NCBI GenBank assembly: GCA_900541715.1
Contig: UQLI01000017.1
Coordinates: 1 to 41,601 of the forward strand
Direction of reading: 5' to 3'
Length of the DNA: 41,601 bases
Source of the DNA: an uncultured Collinsella sp.
GTDB lineage: Bacteria > Actinomycetota > Coriobacteriia > Coriobacteriales > Coriobacteriaceae
Under the pieces are notes generated by a model. The model was not told the origin of the DNA. It did not search any database and worked only from the letters and a program-made list of their open reading frames with translations. This document shows positions 28,672-36,843 of this stretch, one piece after another. The position numbers and the translations under genes are program-made. Each line of letters starts with the position of its first letter. Within the stretch, counting starts at the first letter, position 1.

Positions 28672-29985
28672 ATGCAGGCACAGAAGGCGGAGGGAACCCG
28701 CGACCTTATCGGCGCCGAGATGCGCGCCTGGCAAAAGATGCAGCAGATTGCGGCCAGCGTATTCGAGCCGTTTGGCTTTAAGCCCATCGAGACGCCCGCG
28801 ATCGAGCAGGTGGACGTGTTTGTCCACGGCATCGGCCAGTCGACCGACGTCGTGCGCAAGGAGATGTTCCGCGTGTTTAGCGGCGCCAACCTGGAGCGCG
28901 TCTTTACCGAAGGCACCGATACCAAGCTCAAGCCTAAGCAGCGTCTGGCCCTTCGTCCCGAGGGCACGGCCGGTGTGGTGCGCGCCGTCGTGGAGAACAA
29001 CCTGGTGCCCCAGGGCTCCACGCCGTTTAAGGCTTACTACGCCGAGGCCATGTTCCGCGGCGAGCGTCCCCAGAAGGGCCGCCTGCGCCAGTTCCATCAG
29101 GTGGGCATCGAGTGGCTCGGCGCTCCCGATCCGGCGGCAGACGCCGAGTGCATCATCATGCTCATGGAGTTCTACAAGCGTCTGGGCTTCGATCTTTCCA
29201 AGCTCCGTCTGCTCATTAACTCGATGGGCGATCCCCAGTGCCGTCCGGCCTATCGCGAGCAGGTTAAGCAGTTCATTCTCGACCACGCCGACGAGATGTG
29301 CGACGAGTGCCGCGAGCGCGCCGAGCTTAACCCGCTGCGTGCCTTTGACTGCAAGAACGACCACTGCCGCGAGATCATGGCCGACGCCCCGCTGATGGGC
29401 GACAACCTGTGCGATGAGTGCCGCGAGCACTACGAGCAAGTCAAGCGCTATCTGGATGCCGCCGGTATCGAGTATGTCGAGGATCCCACCTTGGTGCGCG
29501 GCCTGGACTACTACACCCGTACCGTCTTTGAGGTCGAGGCTCCCGGTGCCGGTGTCGGCTCCATCGGCGGCGGCGGCCGCTACGATGGCCTCGTCGAGCT
29601 CGAGGGCGGCAAGCCCACGGCAGGCGTCGGCTTCGCCGTCGGTTTTGAGCGCGCCCTGCTGGCCCTGCGGGCCTTTGGCAGCGACCTGGGTGCCGAGGAG
29701 GTCCCGTGCGTCTACGTCGCCAATGCCGGCAAGGAGCTGCGTCAGAACGTCTTTACCATTACGCAGCAGCTTCGCGCCGCAGGGATTGTGACCGAGGCCG
29801 ACTATCAGGGCCGTTCGCTCAAGGCCCAGTTTAAGCAGGCCGATAAGGTAGGCGCCAAGCTCATCCTGGTCCTGGGCGGCGACGAGCTTGCCGCCGGCAA
29901 GGTCAAGGTGCGCGACATGCAGAGCCATGACGAGGTTCTCGTCGATCTGGCCAACGTCGTCGAGGCGGTTCGCGAGCGTCTGTAG
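28672..29985 (+). CDS. hisS: Histidyl-tRNA synthetase
   Basis: A 437-residue class II synthetase. The N-terminal start is GTRDLIGAEMRAWQ. Motif 2 is MFRGERPQKGRLRQFHQVG, the histidine-binding loops are LVRGLDYYTRTVFE and GGGGRYDGL, motif 3 is GVGFAVGFERALLAL, and the C-terminal anticodon domain runs from about 340. The insertion region has several cysteines (MCDECRER, CKNDHC, CDECREH) that could bind a metal. I chose ATG 28672 with AGAAAGG upstream rather than a TTG two codons earlier. In many bacteria hisS and aspS are adjacent; here aspS is 10 kb away on the same strand. Confidence 0.97.
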   Translation: MQAQKAEGTRDLIGAEMRAWQKMQQIAASVFEPFGFKPIETPAIEQVDVFVHGIGQSTDVVRKEMFRVFSGANLERVFTEGTDTKLKPKQRLALRPEGTAGVVRAVVENNLVPQGSTPFKAYYAEAMFRGERPQKGRLRQFHQVGIEWLGAPDPAADAECIIMLMEFYKRLGFDLSKLRLLINSMGDPQCRPAYREQVKQFILDHADEMCDECRERAELNPLRAFDCKNDHCREIMADAPLMGDNLCDECREHYEQVKRYLDAAGIEYVEDPTLVRGLDYYTRTVFEVEAPGAGVGSIGGGGRYDGLVELEGGKPTAGVGFAVGFERALLALRAFGSDLGAEEVPCVYVANAGKELRQNVFTITQQLRAAGIVTEADYQGRSLKAQFKQADKVGAKLILVLGGDELAAGKVKVRDMQSHDEVLVDLANVVEAVRERL

Positions 29986-30136
29986 CGTATGATTTTTGAG
30001 CTGCGGACCCGCTAACATGTCCCGCTCGCGACGAGCTATTGTTACGGGGGTGTTTCGCATTTATGCGGAATGCCCTCGCTTGCATATGCCGCCCACCGAG
30101 AAATACGACCATTTGGGGCAAAAACCCTTGCAATGC

Positions 30137-30185
30137 AGAAAATACTTTTGTGTGGTAAAGCGCAATCAGTGTCGAAAGTATTTCT
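30137..30185 (+). promoter_or_regulatory. Candidate ppc operator (inverted repeat)
   Basis: AGAAAATACTTTTG (30137-30150) and CGAAAGTATTTCT (30173-30185) are inverted with one or two mismatches and 22 bp between. The right half overlaps the -35 position of the ppc promoter. The rest of the hisS-ppc gap shows no gene. Confidence 0.5.
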
Positions 30186-30193
30186 CAAACGCC

Positions 30194-30199
30194 TATAAT
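30194..30199 (+). promoter_or_regulatory. ppc -10 element
   Basis: Consensus TATAAT, 45-50 bp before the ppc start, just after the inverted repeat. Confidence 0.55.
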
Positions 30200-30243
30200 G
30201 AATACCGCATGTTACGTGCATAGAAGGAGGAATGGGAGGAAAC

Positions 30244-33057
30244 GTGGCTGAGAACCTAAGCAACCAGTCTGTACCCGAAGCCGCGGCGCGCGTCGCTGCC
30301 GTGGTCAACCGCCTCGTTAACCGAATCGGCTCGAATGCCGAGTCCAGGGAGCGTCTCGCCGAGATCGAGATCCCCGAGGAGCTGCGCGACAATCTGGCGC
30401 TGTTCTTGCGCCTGGAGCGCCGTGTGCTTAGCGAGTATGATCCCGAGATCGCGGACCTGTTCGACAAGATTTTGACAGCCGAGATTGTGGTCAATGCCGG
30501 CAACCCCGGTACCTGCGCTGCCGACGAAGCCGTCGACGAGCAGGGCGTGCCCACCGCCGACGAGCCCACTGCCGTGGCATTTCGTGAGGTCGTCGATTTG
30601 ATCGACAGCCTGCCGCTCGATAAGCAGCAGGTCATCGTTCGCGCCTTTACGAGCTTTTTCCATCTGGCAAACCTGTCGGAGGAGAACTACCGTGTGGCGC
30701 AGCTGCGCGAGCGCGAGGCCGGTGCGTCGACCGATACCGAGGTCGATCCTGCCAACGAGCTTACCGTTGCCTATCACCAGCTGGTGAATGAGCTGGGTGT
30801 CGAGGGTGCCAACGAGCTGCTCGACAAGCTCGAGTTCCACCCTGTCTTTACCGCACATCCCACCGAGGCCCGTCGTAAGGCCGTCGAGGGCAAGATCCGC
30901 CGTATCTCCAACCTGCTGGAGGAGCGTCCGCGTCTGGGCGGCTCCGACCTGGTGGAGAACGAGCGCCATATGCTGCAGGAGATCGACGCCCTGGTGCGTA
31001 CGAGTCCCATCGCGCTCAAGAAGCCCACGCCGGTCGAGGAAGCCGATACCATCATCGACATCTTCGATAACACGCTGTTCGACGTTATCCCCGTTATCTA
31101 TCGTCGTTTTGACGATTGGGTGCTGGGCGACAAGGCCGGTACTGTGCCGCCGCTGTGCCCGGCGTTCTTCCATCCCGGCAGCTGGATCGGTTCCGACCGC
31201 GACGGTAACCCCAACGTCACCGCCAAGGTGAGCCGTGAGGTCGCCGCCAAGTACTTTACGCACATGGTGCTCAAGCTCGAGGACAAGTGCCGCCACATCG
31301 GCCGCAACCTCACGCTCGAGGCTACCTACAGCAAGCCGTCGGCCGAGCTCATTAACCTGTGGAACCATCAGGTCGAGATGAGCCCTCGTTACACGGCCCG
31401 CGCCGAGCTGATCTCCGAGCACGAGCCGCATCGCGCCGTCATGCTCGTCATGGCCGACCGCCTGAACGCCACCGTCCGTCGTATCACCGACACCATGTAC
31501 CACAGCGCCGACGAGTTCCTGGATGACCTGCGCGTCGTCCAGCGTTCGCTGGCCGCCTGCGGTGCCGTCCGTGCTGCCTACGGCCCGGTCCAAACCATCA
31601 TCTGGCAGGTCGAGTCCTTCGGCTTCCATATGGTCGAGATGGAGTTCCGTCAGCACTCCGTGGTGCATGCCCGCGCCCTTAAGGATATCCACGAGAACGG
31701 TATCCATGGCGACCTGCAGCCCATGACGCGCGAGGTCATCGATACCTTCCGCGCTATCGGCTCCATCCAAAAGCGCTACGGCAAGAAGATGGCGCACCGC
31801 TACATCATCTCGTTCACCAAGAGCGCCCAGCATGTGGCCGACGTCTTTGAGCTTGCCCACCTGTCCTTTGCACACGAGGAGGATGTCCCCGAGCTCGACG
31901 TGATCCCGCTGTTCGAGCAGCTCGAGGACCTCGAGGGCTGCGTCGACGTGCTCGACCAGATGCTTACGCTGCCCGTGGTGCAAAAGCGCCTTGCCCAGAC
32001 CAACCGCCGCATGGAGGTCATGCTGGGCTATTCCGACTCCTCCAAGGACGCCGGTCCTACCACGGCCATGCTCGCGCTGCACTCCGCGCAGGAGCGCATC
32101 GCCAAGTGGGCCGAGAAGAACGATATCGACCTGGTGCTCATGCACGGTCGCGGCGGTGCCGTGGGCCGTGGTGGCGGCCCGGCCAATAAGGCCGTGCTGG
32201 CGCAGCCCAAGGGTTCGGTCAACTGCTTCTTTAAGCTCACCGAGCAGGGCGAGGTCATCTTTGCCCGTTACGGCAACCGCACGCTGGCTCAGCGCCATGT
32301 TGAGTCCGTTGCTGCCGCAACGCTTTTGCAGTCGGCCCCGAGTGTCGAGAAGACCAACACCGAGACCACGCAGAAGTTCTGGGATATGGCCGAGAAGCTC
32401 AACACCGCAAGCCACGAGCGTTATCTGGACCTGCTGAACACCGAGGACTTTACACCGTGGTTCTCGACCGTGACGCCGCTGACCGAGGTCGGTCTGCTGC
32501 CGATCGGCTCGCGTCCCGCCAAGCGCGGCCTGGGTGCCAAGTCGCTCGACGACCTGCGTACCATTCCGTGGATCTTCAGCTGGAGCCAGGCACGCATTAA
32601 CCTGGCCGCTTGGTACGGCCTGGGCACCGCCTGCGAGCAGTTTGGCGATCTGGACCAGCTTAAGGCTGCCTACCAGGAGTGGCCGTTCTTCCGCACCTTT
32701 ATCGACAACATCGAGATGTCGATCGCCAAGACTGACCAGCGCATCGCCAAGATGTATCTGCACCTGGGCGATCGCCAGGATCTATCCGAGAAGGTCTTCA
32801 CCGAGATGCAGCTCACTCGTAAGTGGGTCCTTGCCATCGTCGGTGACGAGTGGCCGCTGCAGCGCCGCCGTGTGCTTGGCTGTGCCGTTCGCGTGCGCAA
32901 CCCCTACGTCGACGCCCTGTCCATCGCCCAGGTCCGCGCCCTTCGCGAGGTGCGTATGAACCAGGACGAGATGACCGAGGAGAAGAAGGCCGAGTACATG
33001 AGCCTGATTCTTTCGACTGTGACCGGCGTCTCGGCAGGATTGCAGAACACGGGGTAA
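30244..33057 (+). CDS. ppc: Phosphoenolpyruvate carboxylase
   Basis: A 937-residue enzyme that carboxylates phosphoenolpyruvate with bicarbonate to oxaloacetate, feeding the incomplete citric acid cycle. Catalytic motifs are visible: VFTAHPTEARRKAV (active-site His), GSDRDGNPNVT, LGYSDSSKDAG (usually GYSDSGKDAG), MHGRGGAVGRGGGP and the terminal QNTG that closes the active site. The frame has ATG 30232 and GTG 30244. AAGGAGG is only one base from the ATG, while GGGAGG (30234-30239) precedes GTG, so I prefer 30244. Length is standard. It is monocistronic, with an operator-like inverted repeat upstream and a nested palindrome after the stop. Confidence 0.95.
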   Translation: MAENLSNQSVPEAAARVAAVVNRLVNRIGSNAESRERLAEIEIPEELRDNLALFLRLERRVLSEYDPEIADLFDKILTAEIVVNAGNPGTCAADEAVDEQGVPTADEPTAVAFREVVDLIDSLPLDKQQVIVRAFTSFFHLANLSEENYRVAQLREREAGASTDTEVDPANELTVAYHQLVNELGVEGANELLDKLEFHPVFTAHPTEARRKAVEGKIRRISNLLEERPRLGGSDLVENERHMLQEIDALVRTSPIALKKPTPVEEADTIIDIFDNTLFDVIPVIYRRFDDWVLGDKAGTVPPLCPAFFHPGSWIGSDRDGNPNVTAKVSREVAAKYFTHMVLKLEDKCRHIGRNLTLEATYSKPSAELINLWNHQVEMSPRYTARAELISEHEPHRAVMLVMADRLNATVRRITDTMYHSADEFLDDLRVVQRSLAACGAVRAAYGPVQTIIWQVESFGFHMVEMEFRQHSVVHARALKDIHENGIHGDLQPMTREVIDTFRAIGSIQKRYGKKMAHRYIISFTKSAQHVADVFELAHLSFAHEEDVPELDVIPLFEQLEDLEGCVDVLDQMLTLPVVQKRLAQTNRRMEVMLGYSDSSKDAGPTTAMLALHSAQERIAKWAEKNDIDLVLMHGRGGAVGRGGGPANKAVLAQPKGSVNCFFKLTEQGEVIFARYGNRTLAQRHVESVAAATLLQSAPSVEKTNTETTQKFWDMAEKLNTASHERYLDLLNTEDFTPWFSTVTPLTEVGLLPIGSRPAKRGLGAKSLDDLRTIPWIFSWSQARINLAAWYGLGTACEQFGDLDQLKAAYQEWPFFRTFIDNIEMSIAKTDQRIAKMYLHLGDRQDLSEKVFTEMQLTRKWVLAIVGDEWPLQRRRVLGCAVRVRNPYVDALSIAQVRALREVRMNQDEMTEEKKAEYMSLILSTVTGVSAGLQNTG

Positions 33058-33080
33058 TCGATAGCCCTGTGGCTCTCACC

Positions 33081-33208
33081 GGGACCCGATGGGTTTCCCT
33101 CTGAATGCGTCCTCGCACTTGAAGCCCCCTTATCCTGCTCCTTCGGAGCTGTGGATAGGGGGGGCTTCGTGCAGCGGAATGCATTCAGAGGGAAACCCAT
33201 CGGGCCCC
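33081..33208. repeat. Nested palindromic element, family 2, copy A
   Basis: Perfect 24-nt outer arms (33085-33108, 33181-33204) extend to 33081-33208 with one mismatch. Then come 12-nt framework strips GTCCTCGCACTT (33109-33120) and GTGCAGCGGAAT (33169-33180). The inner stem is GAAGCCCCC/GGGGGCTTC with GCTCC-TTC-GGAGC at the tip. It starts 24 bases after ppc and may serve as its terminator. Copy B is at 36020-36144. Confidence 0.85.
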
Positions 33209-33211
33209 TTC

Positions 33212-33304
33212 GTCCTCGGTCTTCTGGGATTAAAGCTGAAGGGAATAAGGCGCGCTTCGCGCATAGCGTGGAGTGCGGCGAGGGCTTCTTGCGTCCTGCG
33301 GAGT
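33212..33304 (+). repeat. Decayed family-2 element
   Basis: Carries the left framework GTCCTCGGTCTT (33212-33223) and the right framework GTCCTGCGGAGT (33293-33304), the latter identical to copy B, but no pairing outer arms. It contains GCGCGCTTCGCGC. It looks like a degenerate third copy. Confidence 0.55.
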
Positions 33305-33664
33305 GTGCCTAAAAGTAAACTAATGGCGGGCCCTGCGATGTCCGGTCTTCGGCGGATCAGCCGCTGGGTGAGGGTGGTGCTTGGGGCGACGTGCAAAAAA
33401 CGGAGTTTTCAGCAGCCAAAGATTGGTGCATAAGGCTATGGGTGACGTTCGCGGCTCCTGTTGATGCTTTTGCATGACGATTGGGCTTTGTCGATGTTCA
33501 TATATGGCTGGTTTCTCGCCGCATGCCATCCAGATGGGACGAACCATGAGGACTATCTACCTTTTGAAAGACTTTTGGCACCAAAATCTTATCCCGCGAT
33601 GCTGAATACTCGCAAAAATGCACGCTCCGGAGGGCACTACCCTGTTACGGCTAGAAATCCATGC
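33305..33664. other. Gene-free stretch
   Basis: No frame has a ribosome site and recognisable protein. Notable items are a run of A around GTGCAAAAAACGGAGTTTTC (33390-33410) and scattered AT-rich sequence. I see no clear function. Confidence 0.5.
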
Positions 33665-33705
33665 GCCATTTTATGCAATTAATTAACGCATTTATGCAAA
33701 ATGGC
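33665..33705 (+). promoter_or_regulatory. Direct/inverted repeat upstream of larA
   Basis: TTTATGCAA occurs at 33670-33678 and 33691-33699, 21 bp apart (two helical turns). GCCATTTT/AAAATGGC (33665-33672, 33698-33705) form inverted outer arms. This is a plausible binding site for a dimeric regulator of the lactate racemase genes, 234 bp before larA. Confidence 0.45.
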
Positions 33706-33757
33706 TTACGTGCGTACGTCTCGGGCTAGATGTTTGCCTCGGCGCTGCGTAAATCAT

Positions 33758-33781
33758 CCTGTCTATAGTGTCTTTGACAGG
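33758..33781 (+). promoter_or_regulatory. Promoter-like segment with flanking inverted repeat
   Basis: CCTGTC (33758-33763) and GACAGG (33776-33781) enclose TATAGT (33764-33769). A clear -35 is not visible, so an activator may be needed. Confidence 0.35.
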
Positions 33782-33817
33782 CGGCCGCGGTCCCGTTTGG
33801 GGTCGCGGCCGTTTTGT
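33782..33817 (+). terminator. Terminator hairpin in the larA upstream region
   Basis: CGGCCGCG/CGCGGCCG with inner CCC/GGG, then TTTTGTT. It follows the TATAGT box and precedes larA by 120 bp, so it is either a leader attenuator or the end of a short RNA. Confidence 0.7.
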
Positions 33818-33938
33818 TGTGGGTCAAATATGAACGTTGTGTTAATGAGTCGGTGGACGGTGGTGTTTTTCGGTGAGCGGCGTATCCTTCCAACGGTTTA
33901 TCTAGTGTGTCAGTTGAAAAGGAAGAGGGCGCTCGTCA

Positions 33939-35216
33939 TTGTTTGAATGTGAACTGCCGTTTGACCACAAGACGTTGCATCTGGAGCTCGAGGATAAGAA
34001 CTTCGCGGGTGTGATGGAAGGTCATCAAAACGAGTTTAAGACCACGAAATCGCAGGAAGAGCTGGTAGAGGAGTCACTTGCCAACCCTTATGGCTCGCCT
34101 TCGCTCGAGGAGCTTTGTGCTGGCAAGAGAGATATCGTCATTATTAGCTCCGATCATACGCGCCCCGTTCCCTCGCGTGTGACGATGCCTATTCTGCTGC
34201 ATCACATCCATTCCGCTGCACCCGAGGCTCGCGTGCGTATTTTGGTTGCTACGGGTATGCACCGTCCGTCGACGCACGAGGAACTCGTCAACAAGTATGG
34301 CGAGGAGATTGTTGCCAACGAGGAAATCGTTATGCACGTCGCGACTGACGACAGCATGATGAAAAAGATTGGCACCCTGCCTTCCGGTGGCGAGTGCATC
34401 ATCAACAAGATTGCCGCCGATTGCGATCTGCTGCTTGCCGAGGGCTTTATTGAGCCGCACTTCTTTGCCGGTTTCTCTGGTAGCCGCAAGTCCGTCCTGC
34501 CTGGCATCGCCAGCTACAAGACCATCATGTACAACCACAACGGCCAGTTTGTGAATGATTCCCACTCGCGTGCCGGCAACCTGTGCCACAACCACGTGAG
34601 CGAGGACATGTTTGCTGCCGCCGAGATGGCTCACCTTGCCTTTGTGCTTAACGTGGTGCTCAACGGCAAGCACGAGGTCATCGGCTCCTTTGCCGGCGAT
34701 ATCCACAAGGCGCACGAGGCCGGCTGCGAGTTCGTGAAGAGCCTTGCCGGCGTTGAGCCCGTCGAGTGCGAGATTGCCATCACCACCAACGGCGGCTACC
34801 CGCTCGACCAGAACATCTACCAGGCTGTGAAGGGCATGTGCTCTGCCGAGGCCACGCTTCCCGAGGGCGGCGTGATTATCGATGTCGCCGGTTGTGCCGA
34901 CGGTCACGGTGGCGAGGGCTTCTATCACAACATCGCCGACAACGATCCTGCGGAGTTTGAGCGCGCCTGCATCGACCGTCCTAAGGACGAGACCCTGCCC
35001 GACCAGTGGACGAGCCAGATCTTTGCCCGCATCCTGGCGCATCACCCTGTGATCATGGTTACCGACCTGTGCGATCACCGGATGATCAAGGATATGCACA
35101 TGACGCCGGTCAACACCCTCGATGAGGCGCTCAAGCTCGCCTTTGAGATGAAGGGTGCCGATGCCAAGGTGGCCGTCATTCCCGATGGCCTGGGCGTTGT
35201 CGTCGCTCAGCACTAG
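33939..35216 (+). CDS. larA: Nickel-dependent lactate racemase LarA
   Basis: A 425-residue enzyme that interconverts L- and D-lactate using a covalently bound nickel-pincer nucleotide. Counting from the TTG start at 33939, H108 (ATGMHRP), H174 (IEPHFFAG), K184 (GFSGSRKSVLPG) and H200 (MYNHNGQ) fall at the same numbers as the catalytic and cofactor residues known in Lactobacillus plantarum LarA. K184 carries the cofactor and H200 binds nickel. This supports the TTG start, as does GAGGG at 33925-33929. SDHTRPVPS is the family signature. A channel gene follows, and cofactor genes larB and larC converge from the other side. A related LarA-type racemase or epimerase with another 2-hydroxyacid substrate is an alternative. 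Confidence 0.93.
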   Translation: MFECELPFDHKTLHLELEDKNFAGVMEGHQNEFKTTKSQEELVEESLANPYGSPSLEELCAGKRDIVIISSDHTRPVPSRVTMPILLHHIHSAAPEARVRILVATGMHRPSTHEELVNKYGEEIVANEEIVMHVATDDSMMKKIGTLPSGGECIINKIAADCDLLLAEGFIEPHFFAGFSGSRKSVLPGIASYKTIMYNHNGQFVNDSHSRAGNLCHNHVSEDMFAAAEMAHLAFVLNVVLNGKHEVIGSFAGDIHKAHEAGCEFVKSLAGVEPVECEIAITTNGGYPLDQNIYQAVKGMCSAEATLPEGGVIIDVAGCADGHGGEGFYHNIADNDPAEFERACIDRPKDETLPDQWTSQIFARILAHHPVIMVTDLCDHRMIKDMHMTPVNTLDEALKLAFEMKGADAKVAVIPDGLGVVVAQH

Positions 35217-35265
35217 TACGCGGCCTAAACGAATCGTTTATAACCGACAAGAAAGATAAGGTTTT

Positions 35266-35997
35266 ATGCTTACCAAACTCCTCTGCGAATTCGGCGCAAC
35301 GGCCCTCATGATCATCTTTGGCGTGGGCGTGCACTGCGATACCGTGCTCAAGGGCACCAAGTATCAGGGTTCCGGCCATATGTTTGCCATCACCACTTGG
35401 TCTTTTGGCATCTCGGTCTGCCTGTTTGTCTTTGGCGGCGCCGTGTGCATGAACCCGGCTATGGTGCTCGCCCAGTGCATCGTAGGTCTGGTGCCGTGGG
35501 GCAGCTGCATCCCCTTCATGATCGCCGATATGCTCGGCGGCTTTGTGGGCGCTGTAATCGCTTGGCTTATGTACGCCGATGAGTTCAAGGCTTCCGAGGG
35601 CGTCGTCGACCCCATTGCCCAGCGCAACATCTTCTCGACCAACCCCACCACCGAGGGCACCAACTATGCCCGTAACTTCTTCTGCGAGGCTATCTGCACC
35701 TTCGTGTTCATCAGCGCCATCCTTGCTGCTGCTAGCCGCGCCGGCGAGAACGTTCTGATGCTCGCTATCTGCGTCGGTCTGATCGTTTGGGCCGTCGGCA
35801 TGGGCATGGGCGGCATCACCGGCTTCGCCATGAACCAGGCTCGTGACCTTGGCCCTCGCATGGCCTATCAGGTGCTGCCGATCAAGAACAAGGCCGATAA
35901 CAACTGGAAGTACGGCCTGCTCGTTCCTGGCATCGCGCCGTTTGTCGGTGCCGCTCTGGCCGCGCTGTTTGTGCATGGTTTCTTGGGCATGTTCTAG
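35266..35997 (+). CDS. MIP/aquaporin-family channel, LarD-like
   Basis: A 243-residue membrane channel of the major intrinsic protein family with six helices. In lactobacilli a GlpF-type protein (LarD) next to larA conducts lactic acid. The first pore motif is canonical, MNPAM at residues 62-66. The second reads MNQARDLGPR, with N190-Q-A in place of NPA, an unusual substitution that keeps the pore Asn and the selectivity Arg (R193). It starts at ATG 35266 after AAGAAAGATAAGG, 49 bp after larA, without a terminator between, so the two are probably co-transcribed. Lactate or another small uncharged acid is the likely cargo, by context. Confidence 0.88.
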   Translation: MLTKLLCEFGATALMIIFGVGVHCDTVLKGTKYQGSGHMFAITTWSFGISVCLFVFGGAVCMNPAMVLAQCIVGLVPWGSCIPFMIADMLGGFVGAVIAWLMYADEFKASEGVVDPIAQRNIFSTNPTTEGTNYARNFFCEAICTFVFISAILAAASRAGENVLMLAICVGLIVWAVGMGMGGITGFAMNQARDLGPRMAYQVLPIKNKADNNWKYGLLVPGIAPFVGAALAALFVHGFLGMF

Positions 35998-36019
35998 TCC
36001 AAGGCTACATAGGTTGTTC

Positions 36020-36144
36020 GCCGTCCGCATGGGGTAACTTCCCAGCGCGTCCTCGGACATGCAAAAAGGCTCGCTGCGCACTTTATGCGGCGAGCCTTTT
36101 TGCGTCCTGCGGAGTGCGCTGGGAAGTTACCCCATGCGGACGGC
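36020..36144. repeat. Nested palindromic element, family 2, copy B
   Basis: Perfect 29-nt outer arms (36020-36048, 36116-36144). The 12-nt frameworks are GTCCTCGGACAT (36049-36060) and GTCCTGCGGAGT (36104-36115). A perfect 14-bp inner stem GCAAAAAGGCTCGC/GCGAGCCTTTTTGC has T runs on both strands. It lies between the convergent channel and tetR genes, so it can terminate both. The remaining 36145-36301 holds nothing I can identify. Confidence 0.9.
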
Positions 36145-36301
36145 TGCGGGGTCTTTGTTGCGTTCGCACAAGCAACCCAACATATATATCTGAATTTGGA
36201 TGGGAGGGGCTTGTTGCTGTTGGGGGGCATTGAAGCGCGAGTGGCACTTTGGGATGCGTGGCGGCCTGGGTTGGGGCGATGCTTTAGGTTGAGCCTCTTA
36301 C

Positions 36302-36841
36302 TTAGTTGAAGAGGGGTTTTATGGCTGATAGGTAGTCTTTGGCTACTTCGGCCTTATCTGCTTGGAAGTTGTGCCAGGCCCACCATTGGACCATTCCTAC
36401 GAAGCTTGAGGCTATGTGGTGTAGTAGGAAGCTGCGGTCCATGGTGCCGGCGGGGCCGTTTGGGTCGGTAGGGACGGTTTCGGCTGCGCGCGACATGATG
36501 GTCTTGCGGAGACAGTCGGCGAAGACGCGGGAGCCGGCGCCGGCTACGAGGGCTCGAACGCCCTGACGGCGTTCCCAGAGGTTGTTGAGGATATGCTCGA
36601 CCTGCACGAGTGGGTCGTCGAGCGGTGTGCCATCGTCGTCGAGGGCGTGGGTGCAGATGTCGCTCACGAGCTCGGACAGTAGGTCGTCTTTGCTCTTAAA
36701 GAGGCCGTAGAATGTCGCGCGGCCTACGTGGGCGCGCGCGATGATGTCGCCGACGGTGATCTTGCCGTAGTCCTCTTCGCGTAGCAGCTCGGAGAACGCC
36801 GCGACGATCGCGGCGCGGCTTTTGGCCTTGCGGGCATCCAT
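36302..36841 (-). CDS. TetR/AcrR-family transcriptional regulator
   Basis: A 179-residue repressor-type protein. The N-terminal helix-turn-helix (about 10-55) reads AIVAAFSELLREEDYGKITV then DIIARAHVGRATFYGLFKSK, a classic TetR domain. The C-terminal ligand domain contains SFVGMVQWWAWHNFQ. It starts 2 bases after the larC stop on the same strand, so it belongs to the larBC transcript. It probably regulates the lar genes, and the perfect inverted repeat upstream of larB is a natural operator candidate. The effector is unknown; in L. plantarum the lar operon is controlled by a CRP-FNR-type LarR, so this would be a different regulator. Confidence 0.9.
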   Translation of the reverse strand: MDARKAKSRAAIVAAFSELLREEDYGKITVGDIIARAHVGRATFYGLFKSKDDLLSELVSDICTHALDDDGTPLDDPLVQVEHILNNLWERRQGVRALVAGAGSRVFADCLRKTIMSRAAETVPTDPNGPAGTMDRSFLLHHIASSFVGMVQWWAWHNFQADKAEVAKDYLSAIKPLFN

Positions 36842-36843
36842 GG

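Noticed and set aside
28403..29395. 330-codon plus-strand frame overlapping hisS
   Set aside because: Wrong frame through hisS, Ser/Arg/Pro-rich shadow starting in the palindrome region.
30256..32763. 835-codon open frame on the minus strand opposite ppc
   Set aside because: It mirrors ppc codon usage in GC-rich DNA, and its protein has Leu/Gly/Val-rich low complexity with no motif. ppc on the plus strand is unambiguous.
33461..33682. 73-codon frame in the gap upstream of larA
   Set aside because: No ribosome site, no family, cysteine- and proline-scattered sequence unlike a folded protein.
36842..36843. Programmed frameshift from larC into a LarC2 frame
   Set aside because: Checked because LarC is made this way in L. 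plantarum, but the sequence after the stop encodes the TetR-family HTH in the overlapping frame, not LarC2.
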